A stretch of 9,719 nucleotides of DNA, taken from an uncultured Ruminiclostridium sp. (GTDB lineage: Bacteria; Bacillota; Clostridia; Oscillospirales; Ruminococcaceae). The first letter of the stretch is position 1. Each line of letters begins with the position of its first letter. The DNA is taken from contig CAKSIR010000092.1 in assembly GCA_934462775.1 (NCBI GenBank), positions 1 to 9,719 on the forward strand, read 5' to 3'. The position numbers and the translations under genes are program-made. The notes beneath the pieces are model-generated. The model had not been told where the DNA came from. It did no database searches and was given only the letters and a program-made list of their open reading frames with translations. Shown piece after piece: positions 1 to 6,065 of the stretch.

Positions 1-56
1 GAAAAATTTTCGCAGCAAAATCCTCGAAAAAGGTGCCGGTGGCACGTTTTTCGACA
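1..56. repeat. Palindromic dispersed repeat, left copy
   Basis: These 56 bases recur in inverted orientation at 9605-9660 with only two mismatches (at bases 15 and 18 of this copy). Inside the repeat is an imperfect palindrome: CGAAAAA (25-31) pairs with TTTTTCG (47-53), a G-G mismatch follows, then GTGCC (33-37) pairs with GGCAC (41-45) around the loop GGT. Neither copy encodes a protein. The stem with flanking A and T runs could act as a terminator on either strand or as a mobile palindromic element. The left boundary may be cut off by the window edge. Confidence 0.85.
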
Positions 57-61
57 AGCTG

Positions 62-87
62 GAACTCCCGCAGCTTTGCGGGAGTTC
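62..87 (+). terminator. Hairpin next to left repeat, possible terminator of an upstream gene
   Basis: An 11-bp perfect stem (GAACTCCCGCA, 62-72, with its complement at 77-87) closes the loop GCTT. The downstream sequence TTGCTATT is only weakly T-rich, so termination of a gene left of the window is plausible but not strong. The hairpin sits 5 bases from the repeat at 1-56, and the right copy has a hairpin in the mirror-image position. Confidence 0.5.
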
Positions 88-130
88 TTGCTATTACCAA
101 TAAGAATAGCACGGCATAAAAAAGAGGTAT

Positions 131-159
131 TAGACATTGCCGCTGTTTTGCGCTATAAT
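131..159 (+). promoter_or_regulatory. Promoter of the DUF3737-type gene
   Basis: TAGACA (131-136) and TATAAT (154-159) are separated by 17 bases, close to the housekeeping sigma-A consensus. A second TATAAT overlaps at 159-164. Transcription would start near 166, leaving a leader of roughly 34 nt before the ATG at 200. Confidence 0.7.
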
Positions 160-199
160 ATAATCGTAAACAAGCACATATAATCAGAAAGGAGTTCCA

Positions 200-1060
200 A
201 TGAAAGAAATAAAACAGGAATTTCTCACAGGAGAACGCGCGCTTTTTAAAAGCGACGGACTTAAAATATACGATACAATTTTCGACGACGGCGAGTCCCC
301 GCTGAAGGAAAGCCGTAACATTGAGCTTTACGGAAGTATGTTCAAATGGAAATATCCTCTTTGGTACTGCAACGATATTACGGTGAAAAACTGCACCTGG
401 TTCGAAATGGCAAGAGCAGGAGTCTGGTACACCAACAACATTTCTGTGGAGGATTCGGCAATCGAAGCGCCGAAAAACTTTCGCAGATGCGGCAATCTGA
501 CCTTAAGGAACGTATCCATGCCAAACGCTGCTGAAACACTGTGGAGCTGCAATAACGTAACAATGGAAAACGTAACCGCAAAAGGCGATTATTTCGCCAT
601 GAACAGCGAAAATATGAGAATCAGCAGCTTCACCCTCTACGGAAACTATTCCTTCGACGGAGTGAAGAACGTTGAAATACACGGCGCAAAGCTGCTGTCG
701 AAAGACGCTTTCTGGAACAGCGAAAACGTAACTGTTTACGATTCATTTATTTCGGGAGAATATCTGGGCTGGAACGCAAAAAATCTGACCCTTGTGAACT
801 GCACCGTTGAAAGCCTTCAGGGAATGTGCTACATAGACAATCTTGTTATGAAGAACTGCAAGCTGATAAATACCACCCTTGCCTTTGAATATTCAACTGT
901 GGACGCCGACATTTCAAGCAGAATCGACAGCGTAATGAATCCGACAGGCGGAATTATCAGAGCAGACTCAATAGACAAGCTCATTATCGAAAAGGACAAG
1001 GTTGACCCGACAAAAACAAAAATTATCTGCAAGGATAAAAGCGATACCGAATGTGCATAA
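200..1060 (+). CDS. DUF3737-family beta-solenoid protein
   Basis: A 286-residue protein that I recognise by its overall pattern as the DUF3737 family; its biochemical role is unknown. Residues about 55-230 form a regular solenoid of roughly nine turns of 18-21 residues. Each turn carries an aromatic/Cys/Asn start and a [ND]-[ILV]-[TV]-[LVM]-x-[ND] strand, for example CNDITVKNC, TNNISVED, CGNLTLRN, CNNVTMEN, SENVTVYD, AKNLTLVN and IDNLVMKNC. This fits a right-handed parallel beta-helix. There is no signal peptide or membrane segment, so it is probably cytoplasmic. The ATG at 200 is preceded by AGAAAGGAG with good spacing. The gene is monocistronic, between its own promoter and the terminator at 1064-1091. 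Pectate-lyase-like folds share the helix, but I see no catalytic signature, so enzymatic function is not claimed. Confidence 0.85.
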   Translation: MKEIKQEFLTGERALFKSDGLKIYDTIFDDGESPLKESRNIELYGSMFKWKYPLWYCNDITVKNCTWFEMARAGVWYTNNISVEDSAIEAPKNFRRCGNLTLRNVSMPNAAETLWSCNNVTMENVTAKGDYFAMNSENMRISSFTLYGNYSFDGVKNVEIHGAKLLSKDAFWNSENVTVYDSFISGEYLGWNAKNLTLVNCTVESLQGMCYIDNLVMKNCKLINTTLAFEYSTVDADISSRIDSVMNPTGGIIRADSIDKLIIEKDKVDPTKTKIICKDKSDTECA

Positions 1061-1063
1061 AAC

Positions 1064-1091
1064 GACCCCATAGCCGCTAAGCTATGGGGTC
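1064..1091. terminator. Bidirectional terminator between convergent genes
   Basis: GACCCCATAGC (1064-1074) pairs perfectly over 11 bp with GCTATGGGGTC (1081-1091) around a 6-base loop. Going right it is followed by AAGTTTTATT; on the other strand it is followed by GTTTTATG. It lies 3 bases after the DUF3737-type stop and 5 bases beyond the CheW-CZB stop, so it most likely ends both transcripts. Confidence 0.85.
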
Positions 1092-1096
1092 AAGTT

Positions 1097-1960
1097 TTAT
1101 TCATTTGTTTCAATGTGCTTTGAAAGCTGACTCAGTGTGTTTTCTTCCTGCTCGATTATATCGCGCTCGTTTATCAGCGCTTCCTCGTCAATAACAATTA
1201 TCTGACCCTGAATTTTCGGGCTGACCGCAACTCCGCTTACGAAAGGCGAACGGTGAAGCTGATGGATCTTCTCCCTGTCAGCGACCATTTCAACGGAATC
1301 AACTGCCACAACCTCGTCAACAATTATGCCCAGCGGCTTTTCATTGTTCGAAAGAGTGATAATCATCTCGCGGTAATGGTGCTGGAATATGTCAATTGTT
1401 TCGTCAAGGAGAGTGTTGATTCGGGGAGCGTATATGGAGTGTATCTTTTCGATATATTCCTTGTAATCGCCGCCGTTCTTACGGCATTCGACAGCCTTTG
1501 CGCCTGCCTGATGAAGCTCGATATGAGGAGCGTCAAGCTTTTTTACATGGCTGTTGATGAGATTGCTGTGGCTCTTGAAGTTTAACAGCCACTGACCGAA
1601 CGCGCACTTGTGCGGGTCAAGATTAAGGCGGAACGGTTCGTTTCTTTCAAGGCAGCGTTCAAGCTCTCTTACCCAGTTTTCATGGTCAAGCTTTCTTTGG
1701 TTTATCATTTCCTTGAATTCATCGTATTCCTGCTGAACAGACTGCATTCCAAAAAGCAGACGCATATCCAGCAGTGGAACTACCATTCCTCTGATGTCGC
1801 ATATACCTCTGAAAATTTGCGGAGCCTCAGGCACCGGCACAATGTCTGACTGCATCATTACAATACCTGTTACATATTTAGTGTTTACCGCGTAATAATA
1901 ATCGTCAAGTTCAAAAATTATCCAGGGCAGCTGTTCGGCTGTCATTTTCGTTTCGCTCAT
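1097..1960 (-). CDS. CheW chemotaxis coupling protein with inserted CZB zinc-binding domain
   Basis: A 287-residue soluble protein. Residues about 10-75 (PWIIFELDDYYYAV, then RGICDIRGMVVPLLDMRLLFG) are the first half of a CheW fold. Residues about 197-265 (MIITLSNNEKPLGIIVDEV, then VSGVAVSPKIQGQIIVID) are the second half. Between them, residues about 85-195 form a CZB domain: His93 (LDHENW), Cys119 in the CAFGQWL motif, and His146/His150 in HIELH. The Cys-to-His (27) and His-to-His (4) spacings equal those I recall for the zinc site of E. coli DgcZ. CheW proteins couple chemoreceptors to the CheA kinase; CZB domains bind zinc and respond to metal or oxidants. I infer a coupling protein whose activity is tuned by zinc or redox. 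The ATG at 1960 has GGAG 7 bases upstream. No cheA or receptor gene is adjacent. Confidence 0.88.
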   Translation of the reverse strand: MSETKMTAEQLPWIIFELDDYYYAVNTKYVTGIVMMQSDIVPVPEAPQIFRGICDIRGMVVPLLDMRLLFGMQSVQQEYDEFKEMINQRKLDHENWVRELERCLERNEPFRLNLDPHKCAFGQWLLNFKSHSNLINSHVKKLDAPHIELHQAGAKAVECRKNGGDYKEYIEKIHSIYAPRINTLLDETIDIFQHHYREMIITLSNNEKPLGIIVDEVVAVDSVEMVADREKIHQLHRSPFVSGVAVSPKIQGQIIVIDEEALINERDIIEQEENTLSQLSKHIETNE

Positions 1961-1998
1961 TTCAGTTCTCCATTTCCAAAATTAAAGCCTATACTTGA

Positions 1999-2027
1999 AT
2001 TTTACCACATTTTAATAATAAATGCAA
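1999..2027 (-). promoter_or_regulatory. Promoter of the CheW-CZB gene
   Basis: On the minus strand TTGCAT (2022-2027) and TAAAAT (1999-2004) are separated by exactly 17 bases. The start codon at 1960 would follow a leader of about 30 nt containing the GGAG site. No sigma-28 (motility-type) promoter was recognised here. Confidence 0.6.
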
Positions 2028-2118
2028 CCATGAAACGATGAAATATCGCACAAATCACAGTTACAATTTTACTGCACAATGATAATAAAAATTATACAAT
2101 AAATCTTTTCTGAAATAC

Positions 2119-2147
2119 TTGAATATTTTGTTTATATGTGCTAAAAT
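2119..2147 (+). promoter_or_regulatory. Promoter of the sugar isomerase gene
   Basis: TTGAAT (2119-2124) and TAAAAT (2142-2147) are 17 bases apart. Transcription would begin near 2154 and give a leader of nearly 90 nt, unusually long compared with the roughly 30-nt leaders of the neighbouring genes. This promoter is divergent from that of the CheW-CZB gene. Confidence 0.6.
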
Positions 2148-2190
2148 AGTATAAAGCTGTAAAATCAGTGCAGGCTTGTTTAAAATGAAA

Positions 2191-2204
2191 AGTAAACGTT
2201 TGCA
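2191..2204 (+). promoter_or_regulatory. cre-like LacI-family operator in the isomerase leader
   Basis: AGTAAACGTTTGCA matches the catabolite-responsive element consensus TGWNANCGNTNWCA at 12 of 14 positions, with the central CG and flanking AAA/TTT intact. It lies about 40 bases downstream of the predicted transcription start, where bound CcpA or another LacI-family repressor would block elongation. The same bases can form the right arm of a hairpin (GTGCA 2168-2172 with TGCAC 2201-2205, and GTTTA 2178-2182 with TAAAC 2193-2197), so an RNA role is an alternative. Confidence 0.45.
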
Positions 2205-2240
2205 CCGAGGCAGTATTTTATTTACTCTATGGAGGATTGT

Positions 2241-3728
2241 ATGAAGAATATCCCTGAAGTTAAAATGGGTATCGTTGCGGTTTCCCGCGACTGTTTCCCG
2301 ATGACACTTTCCGCGTCAAGACGCGCAGCCGTAGTTAAGGCTTACAAGGAAAAGGGCGGCGAAATTTACGAATGTCCGACAACAATTGAAAATGAAGTAC
2401 ATATGTTAAAGGCTCTTGAGGAGCTGAAGGCTGCAGAGGTAAACGCATTGGTTGTATACCTGGGCAACTTCGGTCCTGAGTCTTCCGAAACACTGCTTGC
2501 AAAGAACTTTGACGGTCCTGTAATGTTTGTTGCAGCCGCTGAAGAGGACTGCGGCGACAGCCTTTGCGACAGCCGCGGCGACGCATACTGCGGTATGCTC
2601 AACGCAAGCTACAACCTGAACTTAAGAAATATCAAGGCATACATTCCGGAATATCCGGTTGGCACACCTGACGAAGTTGCCGACATGATTAAGGAATTTA
2701 TACCTGTTTCAAGAGCAATCATCGGCTTAAACAACTTAAAGATTATTTCCTTCGGTCCCCGTCCGCAGGACTTCCTTGCCTGCAACGCACCAATCAAGCA
2801 GCTTTACAACATCGGTGTTGAAATTGAAGAAAACTCCGAGCTTGACCTGTTTGAAGCATTCAACAACCACAAGGACGATGCAAGAATCCCTGAGGTTGTT
2901 GCCGACATGGAAAAGGAGCTTGGCGAGGGCAACAAGATGGCAGGTATTCTTCCAAGACTTGCACAGCTTGAAATTACCCTCCTTGACTGGGCAGAAGCTC
3001 ACAAGGGCTCACGCAAGTACGTTGCATTTGCAAACAAGTGCTGGCCTGCATTCCAGACACAGTTCGGCTGCGTTCCGTGCTATGTAAACTCCCGCCTTAC
3101 ATCAAGAGGCATTCCGGTAGCCTGCGAGGTTGATATTTACGGCGCAGTAAGCGAGTACATTGCAGCCTGCGTAACAGCAGACGCTCCTACGCTCCTTGAC
3201 ATCAACAACACTGTTCCTGCAAACATCTACAAGGAAGGCATCGAGGGCAAGTTCCCATATACTCACAAGGATACATTCATGGGCTTCCACTGTGGCAATA
3301 CTCCTGCCTGCAAGCTGGTTTCACGCACAATGAAGTATCAGCTCATCATGCACAGAGGTCTTGAGCCTGACGTTGAGCCGGATATTACAAGAGGTACTCT
3401 TGAAGGCGACATTATTCCGGGCAGCATCACATTCTTCCGCTTACAGTCAACCGCTGACGCTAAGCTGGTTTCCTACATCGCAGAGGGCGAGGTTCTTCCT
3501 GTTGCAACACGTTCATTCGGCGCAATCGGTATCTTCGCTATTCCTGAAATGGCGCGTTTCTACCGTCACGTTTTAGTTGAAGGACACTTCCCGCATCACG
3601 GTGCGGTTGCATTCGCTCATGTCGGCAAGGCAATCCACTCCGTATTTACATACCTTGGCGTTGAAAGCATTGGCTTCAACCAGCCAAAGGGTATGCTTTA
3701 CAAGACAGAAAACCCATTTAACAAGTAA
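2241..3728 (+). CDS. L-fucose/L-arabinose isomerase family sugar isomerase
   Basis: A 495-residue cytosolic enzyme of the fucose/arabinose isomerase superfamily, which interconverts aldoses and ketoses with a divalent metal. Likely metal ligands are Glu296 (CEVDIYGA), Asp320 (TLLDINNT) and His452 or His453 (FPHHGAVAF). The Glu-to-Asp spacing of 24 equals that of E. coli FucI (Glu337, Asp361). FHCGN (349-353) is a further conserved site in the second half. At 495 residues it is shorter than E. coli FucI (591), so it belongs to a compact, less characterised branch and the substrate cannot be named. The in-frame ATG at 2229 is rejected because it overlaps the ribosome binding site; GGAGG at 2231-2235 is 5 bases before the ATG at 2241. 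It is a single-gene unit without kinase, aldolase or transporter neighbours, probably under carbon-source control. Confidence 0.85.
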   Translation: MKNIPEVKMGIVAVSRDCFPMTLSASRRAAVVKAYKEKGGEIYECPTTIENEVHMLKALEELKAAEVNALVVYLGNFGPESSETLLAKNFDGPVMFVAAAEEDCGDSLCDSRGDAYCGMLNASYNLNLRNIKAYIPEYPVGTPDEVADMIKEFIPVSRAIIGLNNLKIISFGPRPQDFLACNAPIKQLYNIGVEIEENSELDLFEAFNNHKDDARIPEVVADMEKELGEGNKMAGILPRLAQLEITLLDWAEAHKGSRKYVAFANKCWPAFQTQFGCVPCYVNSRLTSRGIPVACEVDIYGAVSEYIAACVTADAPTLLDINNTVPANIYKEGIEGKFPYTHKDTFMGFHCGNTPACKLVSRTMKYQLIMHRGLEPDVEPDITRGTLEGDIIPGSITFFRLQSTADAKLVSYIAEGEVLPVATRSFGAIGIFAIPEMARFYRHVLVEGHFPHHGAVAFAHVGKAIHSVFTYLGVESIGFNQPKGMLYKTENPFNK

Positions 3729-3742
3729 TCGGTATGCGTAGC

Positions 3743-3770
3743 AAAAGCCTCACGGAAACGTGAGGCTTTT
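3743..3770. terminator. Strong intrinsic terminator, probably bidirectional
   Basis: AAAAGCCTCACG (3743-3754) pairs over 12 bp with CGTGAGGCTTTT (3759-3770) around a GAAA tetraloop. The run of six T (3767-3772) makes it a strong terminator for the isomerase, 14 bases after its stop. On the other strand the stem ends in TTTT then GC, adequate for the convergent deacetylase gene. Confidence 0.92.
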
Positions 3771-3786
3771 TTCTGTTTGTTATTCA

Positions 3787-4770
3787 TCAACCGTACATAC
3801 TCGTCTGATCGGCATACGAGTAGAGAATCTTTTCATCTCCAAGTGTAACTCCCTTGCGCTCGAAAAGCTCCGTAAGCGTTACAAGCTCATATCCCTCTGA
3901 AATGAGGTCGGGAATTATCAAGTCAAGCGCTTCAACCGTCTGACTGTTTCCCTGAGCGTCGTGAAGGAGAATAATCGCGCCGTCCTTTACCTGCTTCATA
4001 ACTCTCATGTGGCGAATTTCCGTAGTAACTCTGTCGTCATAGTCGGTTACTCCAAAGCCGTTGATGAAAGTTTCGTCAATCAGATCGAACATCTTGTTGT
4101 TTACCGCAATGTACGGCGGACGGAAATACTTGGGATATTCCCCTGTTATTTCATAAATGCGTTCGTCCACATACTTGATTTCATCAACAATTTCCTCGTC
4201 TGTAAGCTCGGTCATATTGGAGTGCGTCTTTGAGTGATTTCCGATGTCGCAGCCCATGTCGTAAGCGCGTTTTACAGCTTTCGCGGAGTCATCGTTGATA
4301 TTCACGCCTATAAGGAAAAACGACGCCTTTACTCCGTACTTTTCCAGTATGTCAAGCACCTCGTTGGTAGTTGTCGTATTAGGTCCATCGTCAAATGTAA
4401 GCGCAACCAGCTTCTTTTCTTCTTTTGAATCGTTCATTTCCTCATCATCTCCTGACTGAGCCGTTGTTTCCTCGGAAACGGCTTCTGCTGTTGTCTGCTC
4501 GATTGCCGCCTCGGTCGTTGTTTCAGTTGCCGCCTCTGTTACTGCTTCAGAGGTCGTTTCTTCGGATACGGCAGCTGTGGTAGTTTCAGATTCCGCCGCC
4601 GTTGTATCGGCTGCGGCAGTGCTTTCGGCTGCTTCCGTCTGCGTATCGGCTGCCGTCGTATTCGCTGCTGAAGTGCTTTCGGTTACGGTTCCGGCATTTC
4701 CGCAGGCGGAAAATCCTAACAGCATGACGCCGCACAGCAGCGCCGCCATTGCCTTTTTCATACCTGACAT
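3787..4770 (-). CDS. Polysaccharide deacetylase (NodB domain) lipoprotein
   Basis: A 327-residue secreted lipoprotein. Residues 1-23 are a lipoprotein signal (KK, hydrophobic core, then LLGFSAC with lipidated Cys23). Residues 24-116 are a low-complexity Thr/Ala/Glu/Ser linker in which AVSEETT occurs twice 30 residues apart. Residues about 118-305 are a NodB carbohydrate-esterase-4 domain: TFDDGP (125-130, catalytic and metal Asp127/Asp128), HSKTH (metal His179 and His183), RPPY (217-220) and LLHD (268-271). Such enzymes remove acetyl groups from GlcNAc or MurNAc in peptidoglycan or exopolysaccharide; here probably at the outer face of the membrane, held away by the linker. The ATG at 4788 is rejected because it lies inside the AAAGGA ribosome binding site; the ATG at 4770 has 9-base spacing. 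Substrate is not determined. Confidence 0.88.
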   Translation of the reverse strand: MSGMKKAMAALLCGVMLLGFSACGNAGTVTESTSAANTTAADTQTEAAESTAAADTTAAESETTTAAVSEETTSEAVTEAATETTTEAAIEQTTAEAVSEETTAQSGDDEEMNDSKEEKKLVALTFDDGPNTTTTNEVLDILEKYGVKASFFLIGVNINDDSAKAVKRAYDMGCDIGNHSKTHSNMTELTDEEIVDEIKYVDERIYEITGEYPKYFRPPYIAVNNKMFDLIDETFINGFGVTDYDDRVTTEIRHMRVMKQVKDGAIILLHDAQGNSQTVEALDLIIPDLISEGYELVTLTELFERKGVTLGDEKILYSYADQTSMYG

Positions 4771-4805
4771 AGTGCAATTTCCTTTCAAAATATTATTTTA
4801 ATACA

Positions 4806-4834
4806 ATAATACCACATTGGAAATCGATAATCAA
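4806..4834 (-). promoter_or_regulatory. Promoter of the deacetylase gene
   Basis: On the minus strand TTGATT (4829-4834) and TATTAT (4806-4811) are separated by 17 bases. The -35 overlaps a small palindrome, AATAG-G-CTATT (4833-4843), which could be an operator. The leader to the start at 4770 would be about 30 nt. Confidence 0.55.
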
Positions 4835-4870
4835 TAGGCTATTTAAAAATATATTGTTATAGTTTTCGGA

Positions 4871-4933
4871 TTATGATATGCCAAGCTGCTTTAACGCGTG
4901 AGCAATTCCGCCGTCATTGTTTGACAAGTAATC
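4871..4933 (-). pseudogene. Possible 3' remnant of a HAD-family phosphatase gene
   Basis: On the minus strand, in a different frame from cotJC, the last 20 codons before a TAA (4871-4873) read DYLSNNDGGIAHALKQLG-IS. This resembles the C-terminus of Cof-type (HAD-IIB) sugar phosphatases, whose usual form is DYVTxSNDExGVAxALExxG. Upstream in that frame, the residues overlap the cotJC frame and do not look like HAD protein, and no HAD catalytic motif (DxDGT) exists nearby. I infer the end of a gene whose body is missing. The match rests on a short segment recalled by eye. Confidence 0.4.
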
Positions 4934-4934
4934 A

Positions 4935-5366
4935 TTATTGTGTGTACGCAATCGCAGGCTCTGCTGCCATATCCTCCATAATATCGGCGATGGGGTCAGC
5001 CTTGCTCTGAATTGAAGCCGCATTCCACGGCACTCCGCCTGCGCTTGCGGGATAGACCGCGTTAGCGTGGTCGACATAATAATCGCCGTTGCCGTACTTC
5101 TCAAAGCTTTTTGCGCCCTCGCCGCCTGTGAGCTGCGCAACAATGCTGCCAATCATTTCAAGGTGTGACAGTTCTTCGGTGCCTATATCCGTCAGCAGGC
5201 CTATCGACTTGTTATCGGGCATCGTAAAGCGCTGTGAAAGATAACGCAGGGACGCGCCAAGCTCGCCGTCCGGACCGCCGTACTGGCTGAGCACATAAGC
5301 TGCCAGCTTTGGGTTTTTGTTGTTGATTTTTACAGGAAACTGTGTTCTTTTTTCGAAGTAAAACAT
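4935..5366 (-). CDS. cotJC: Spore coat protein CotJC / manganese-catalase family, 3'-truncated
   Basis: A 143-residue ferritin-like protein matching CotJC from its start: FEKRTQFPVKI, YGGPDGELGASLRYLSQRF, IGLLTDIGTEELSHLEM, DPIADIMEDMAAE. Likely metal ligands Glu35, Glu64 or Glu65, and His68 are present. The family is usually about 190 residues and continues after AAE with an E-K-A-R-A-T-Y helix and a final R-E-R-E-x-x-H helix carrying the other metal ligands. Here the match stops at residue 136 (about position 4959), and seven unrelated residues precede a stop. The product should lack half of the dimanganese site, so catalase activity is doubtful. It starts 4 bases after the cotJB stop, with an AAAGG site inside the cotJB end. 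It is the third gene of the cotJ operon. Confidence 0.8.
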   Translation of the reverse strand: MFYFEKRTQFPVKINNKNPKLAAYVLSQYGGPDGELGASLRYLSQRFTMPDNKSIGLLTDIGTEELSHLEMIGSIVAQLTGGEGAKSFEKYGNGDYYVDHANAVYPASAGGVPWNAASIQSKADPIADIMEDMAAEPAIAYTQ

Positions 5367-5370
5367 ACAA

Positions 5371-5628
5371 TCACAACCTTTCCGGCGGCCATGCGCCCAT
5401 TAGCCAATCCCATTCGCCGTCCTCTCCCGCCGAACATGGTCTGAGCGGATAGCAGCAGCGCTCAAAAGCGTCGCGGCAGGCTTCCTCCTGACGGCAGGCT
5501 TCGCGGAACATTTCAATTGCTTTCTCGTCGTCGGGGTGAGTGTCCAGATAAAGCTTCAGGTCGACTGCGAAGAAGCTTGCCTCGGACAGCCTTTGAAGAA
5601 GCGCGGCGCACTTCGCCTTATTTTCCAT
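5371..5628 (-). CDS. cotJB: Spore coat protein CotJB
   Basis: An 85-residue protein with the CotJB signature: a leucine-rich helix LLQRLSEASFFAVDLKLYLDTHPDDEKAI, then a Cys-rich helix (REACRQEEACRDAFERCCYPL) and a WDWLMGAWPPE tail near the usual W-P-W ending. In Bacillus, CotJA, CotJB and CotJC interact and are incorporated in the inner spore coat. The ATG at 5628 is chosen because AGGGGG lies 7 bases upstream; a TTG start further upstream (5655) would overlap cotJA more and has no clear site. The first 11 bases overlap the end of cotJA, which suggests translational coupling. Confidence 0.85.
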   Translation of the reverse strand: MENKAKCAALLQRLSEASFFAVDLKLYLDTHPDDEKAIEMFREACRQEEACRDAFERCCYPLRPCSAGEDGEWDWLMGAWPPERL

Positions 5629-5794
5629 TATAAAGCCCCCTCTCATACTCCTCAAGCGTAATATTCAGCTCGGGGAAAACGGTGCCGTTTTTCAGCGCGT
5701 CAGCAGGCGAGTAAACGCGCTCCATGCGCTGCTCCGGCACAAATGCATATCCAACCCGCGTTACAGGTATTTTCTTTTCAAAATACATATCCAT
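5618..5794 (-). CDS. cotJA: Spore coat associated protein CotJA
   Basis: A 58-residue protein with the CotJA core: RVGYAFVPEQRMERVYSPADALKNGTVFPEL, the segment that defines this small family. It is the first gene of the cotJ operon. The start is the ATG at 5794, because AAGGAGG lies 6 bases upstream on the minus strand; the in-frame ATG at 5824 lies upstream of that site, close to the predicted transcription start, and is rejected. It implies that the host forms endospores or descends from a spore former. Confidence 0.85.
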   Translation of the reverse strand: MDMYFEKKIPVTRVGYAFVPEQRMERVYSPADALKNGTVFPELNITLEEYERGLYNGK

Positions 5795-5827
5795 AGCGTA
5801 CCTCCTTATGCCTTGCATTTTCAACTT

Positions 5828-5857
5828 ATAATATGTCAGGCTGCTGCTTTTTGTGAC
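5828..5857 (-). promoter_or_regulatory. Sigma-E-like sporulation promoter of the cotJ operon
   Basis: On the minus strand CATATTAT (5828-5835) fits the sigma-E -10 pattern CATAnnnT. GTCACAA (5851-5857), 15 bases further upstream, resembles the looser sigma-E -35 (TCATA-like). Transcription would start near 5821, giving a leader of about 27 nt that contains the AAGGAGG site. The Bacillus cotJ operon is known to be sigma-E dependent, which agrees. No good sigma-A promoter was seen in this position. Confidence 0.5.
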
Positions 5858-5981
5858 TGAAAAACGGTTTTTTCTTCCTGCCTTTCATCAATTTTCGAAA
5901 CTTATGCACTTAGGAATTTTCCCGTTGTTTTTTTGCCGAAAAAGCCGAAAATAATACGTTTAATTTGGCGCTTTTTTTGTC

Positions 5982-6010
5982 TTGACAGTAGGGTGAATTT
6001 GATATAAAAT
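5982..6010 (+). promoter_or_regulatory. Strong promoter of the MATE-GH3 unit
   Basis: TTGACA (5982-5987) is a perfect -35, and TAAAAT (6005-6010) follows after 17 bases. The overlapping TATAAA (6003-6008) would give 15-base spacing. The -10 contains the ATG at 6009, which therefore cannot be the translation start. A leader of about 50 nt runs to the ATG at 6066. Confidence 0.75.
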
Positions 6011-6065
6011 GATAACTCGAAAACAAAAGAAACATCAGCTAATTTGGAGAAAAGGTGTTACGCTT

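Noticed and set aside
2229..2240. Upstream ATG for the sugar isomerase
   Set aside because: The ATG overlaps the GGAGG ribosome binding site that serves the ATG at 2241.
4871..5152. 93-residue open frame overlapping cotJC on the same strand
   Set aside because: Only its last 20 residues look protein-like; the rest is a frame-shifted reading of cotJC. Only the tail was kept as a possible HAD remnant.
5858..5981. A-T rich stretch with GAAAAA-CGG-TTTTTTC and two GCCGAAAA copies upstream of the MATE promoter
   Set aside because: The pairing is weak and A/T only, and the duplicated octamer is too short to distinguish from chance; no RNA gene or small protein is supported here.
6009..6065. Upstream ATG adding 19 residues to the MATE protein
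   Set aside because: It lies within the -10 of a near-consensus promoter, so it precedes the transcript start; the added residues are also atypical for MATE proteins.
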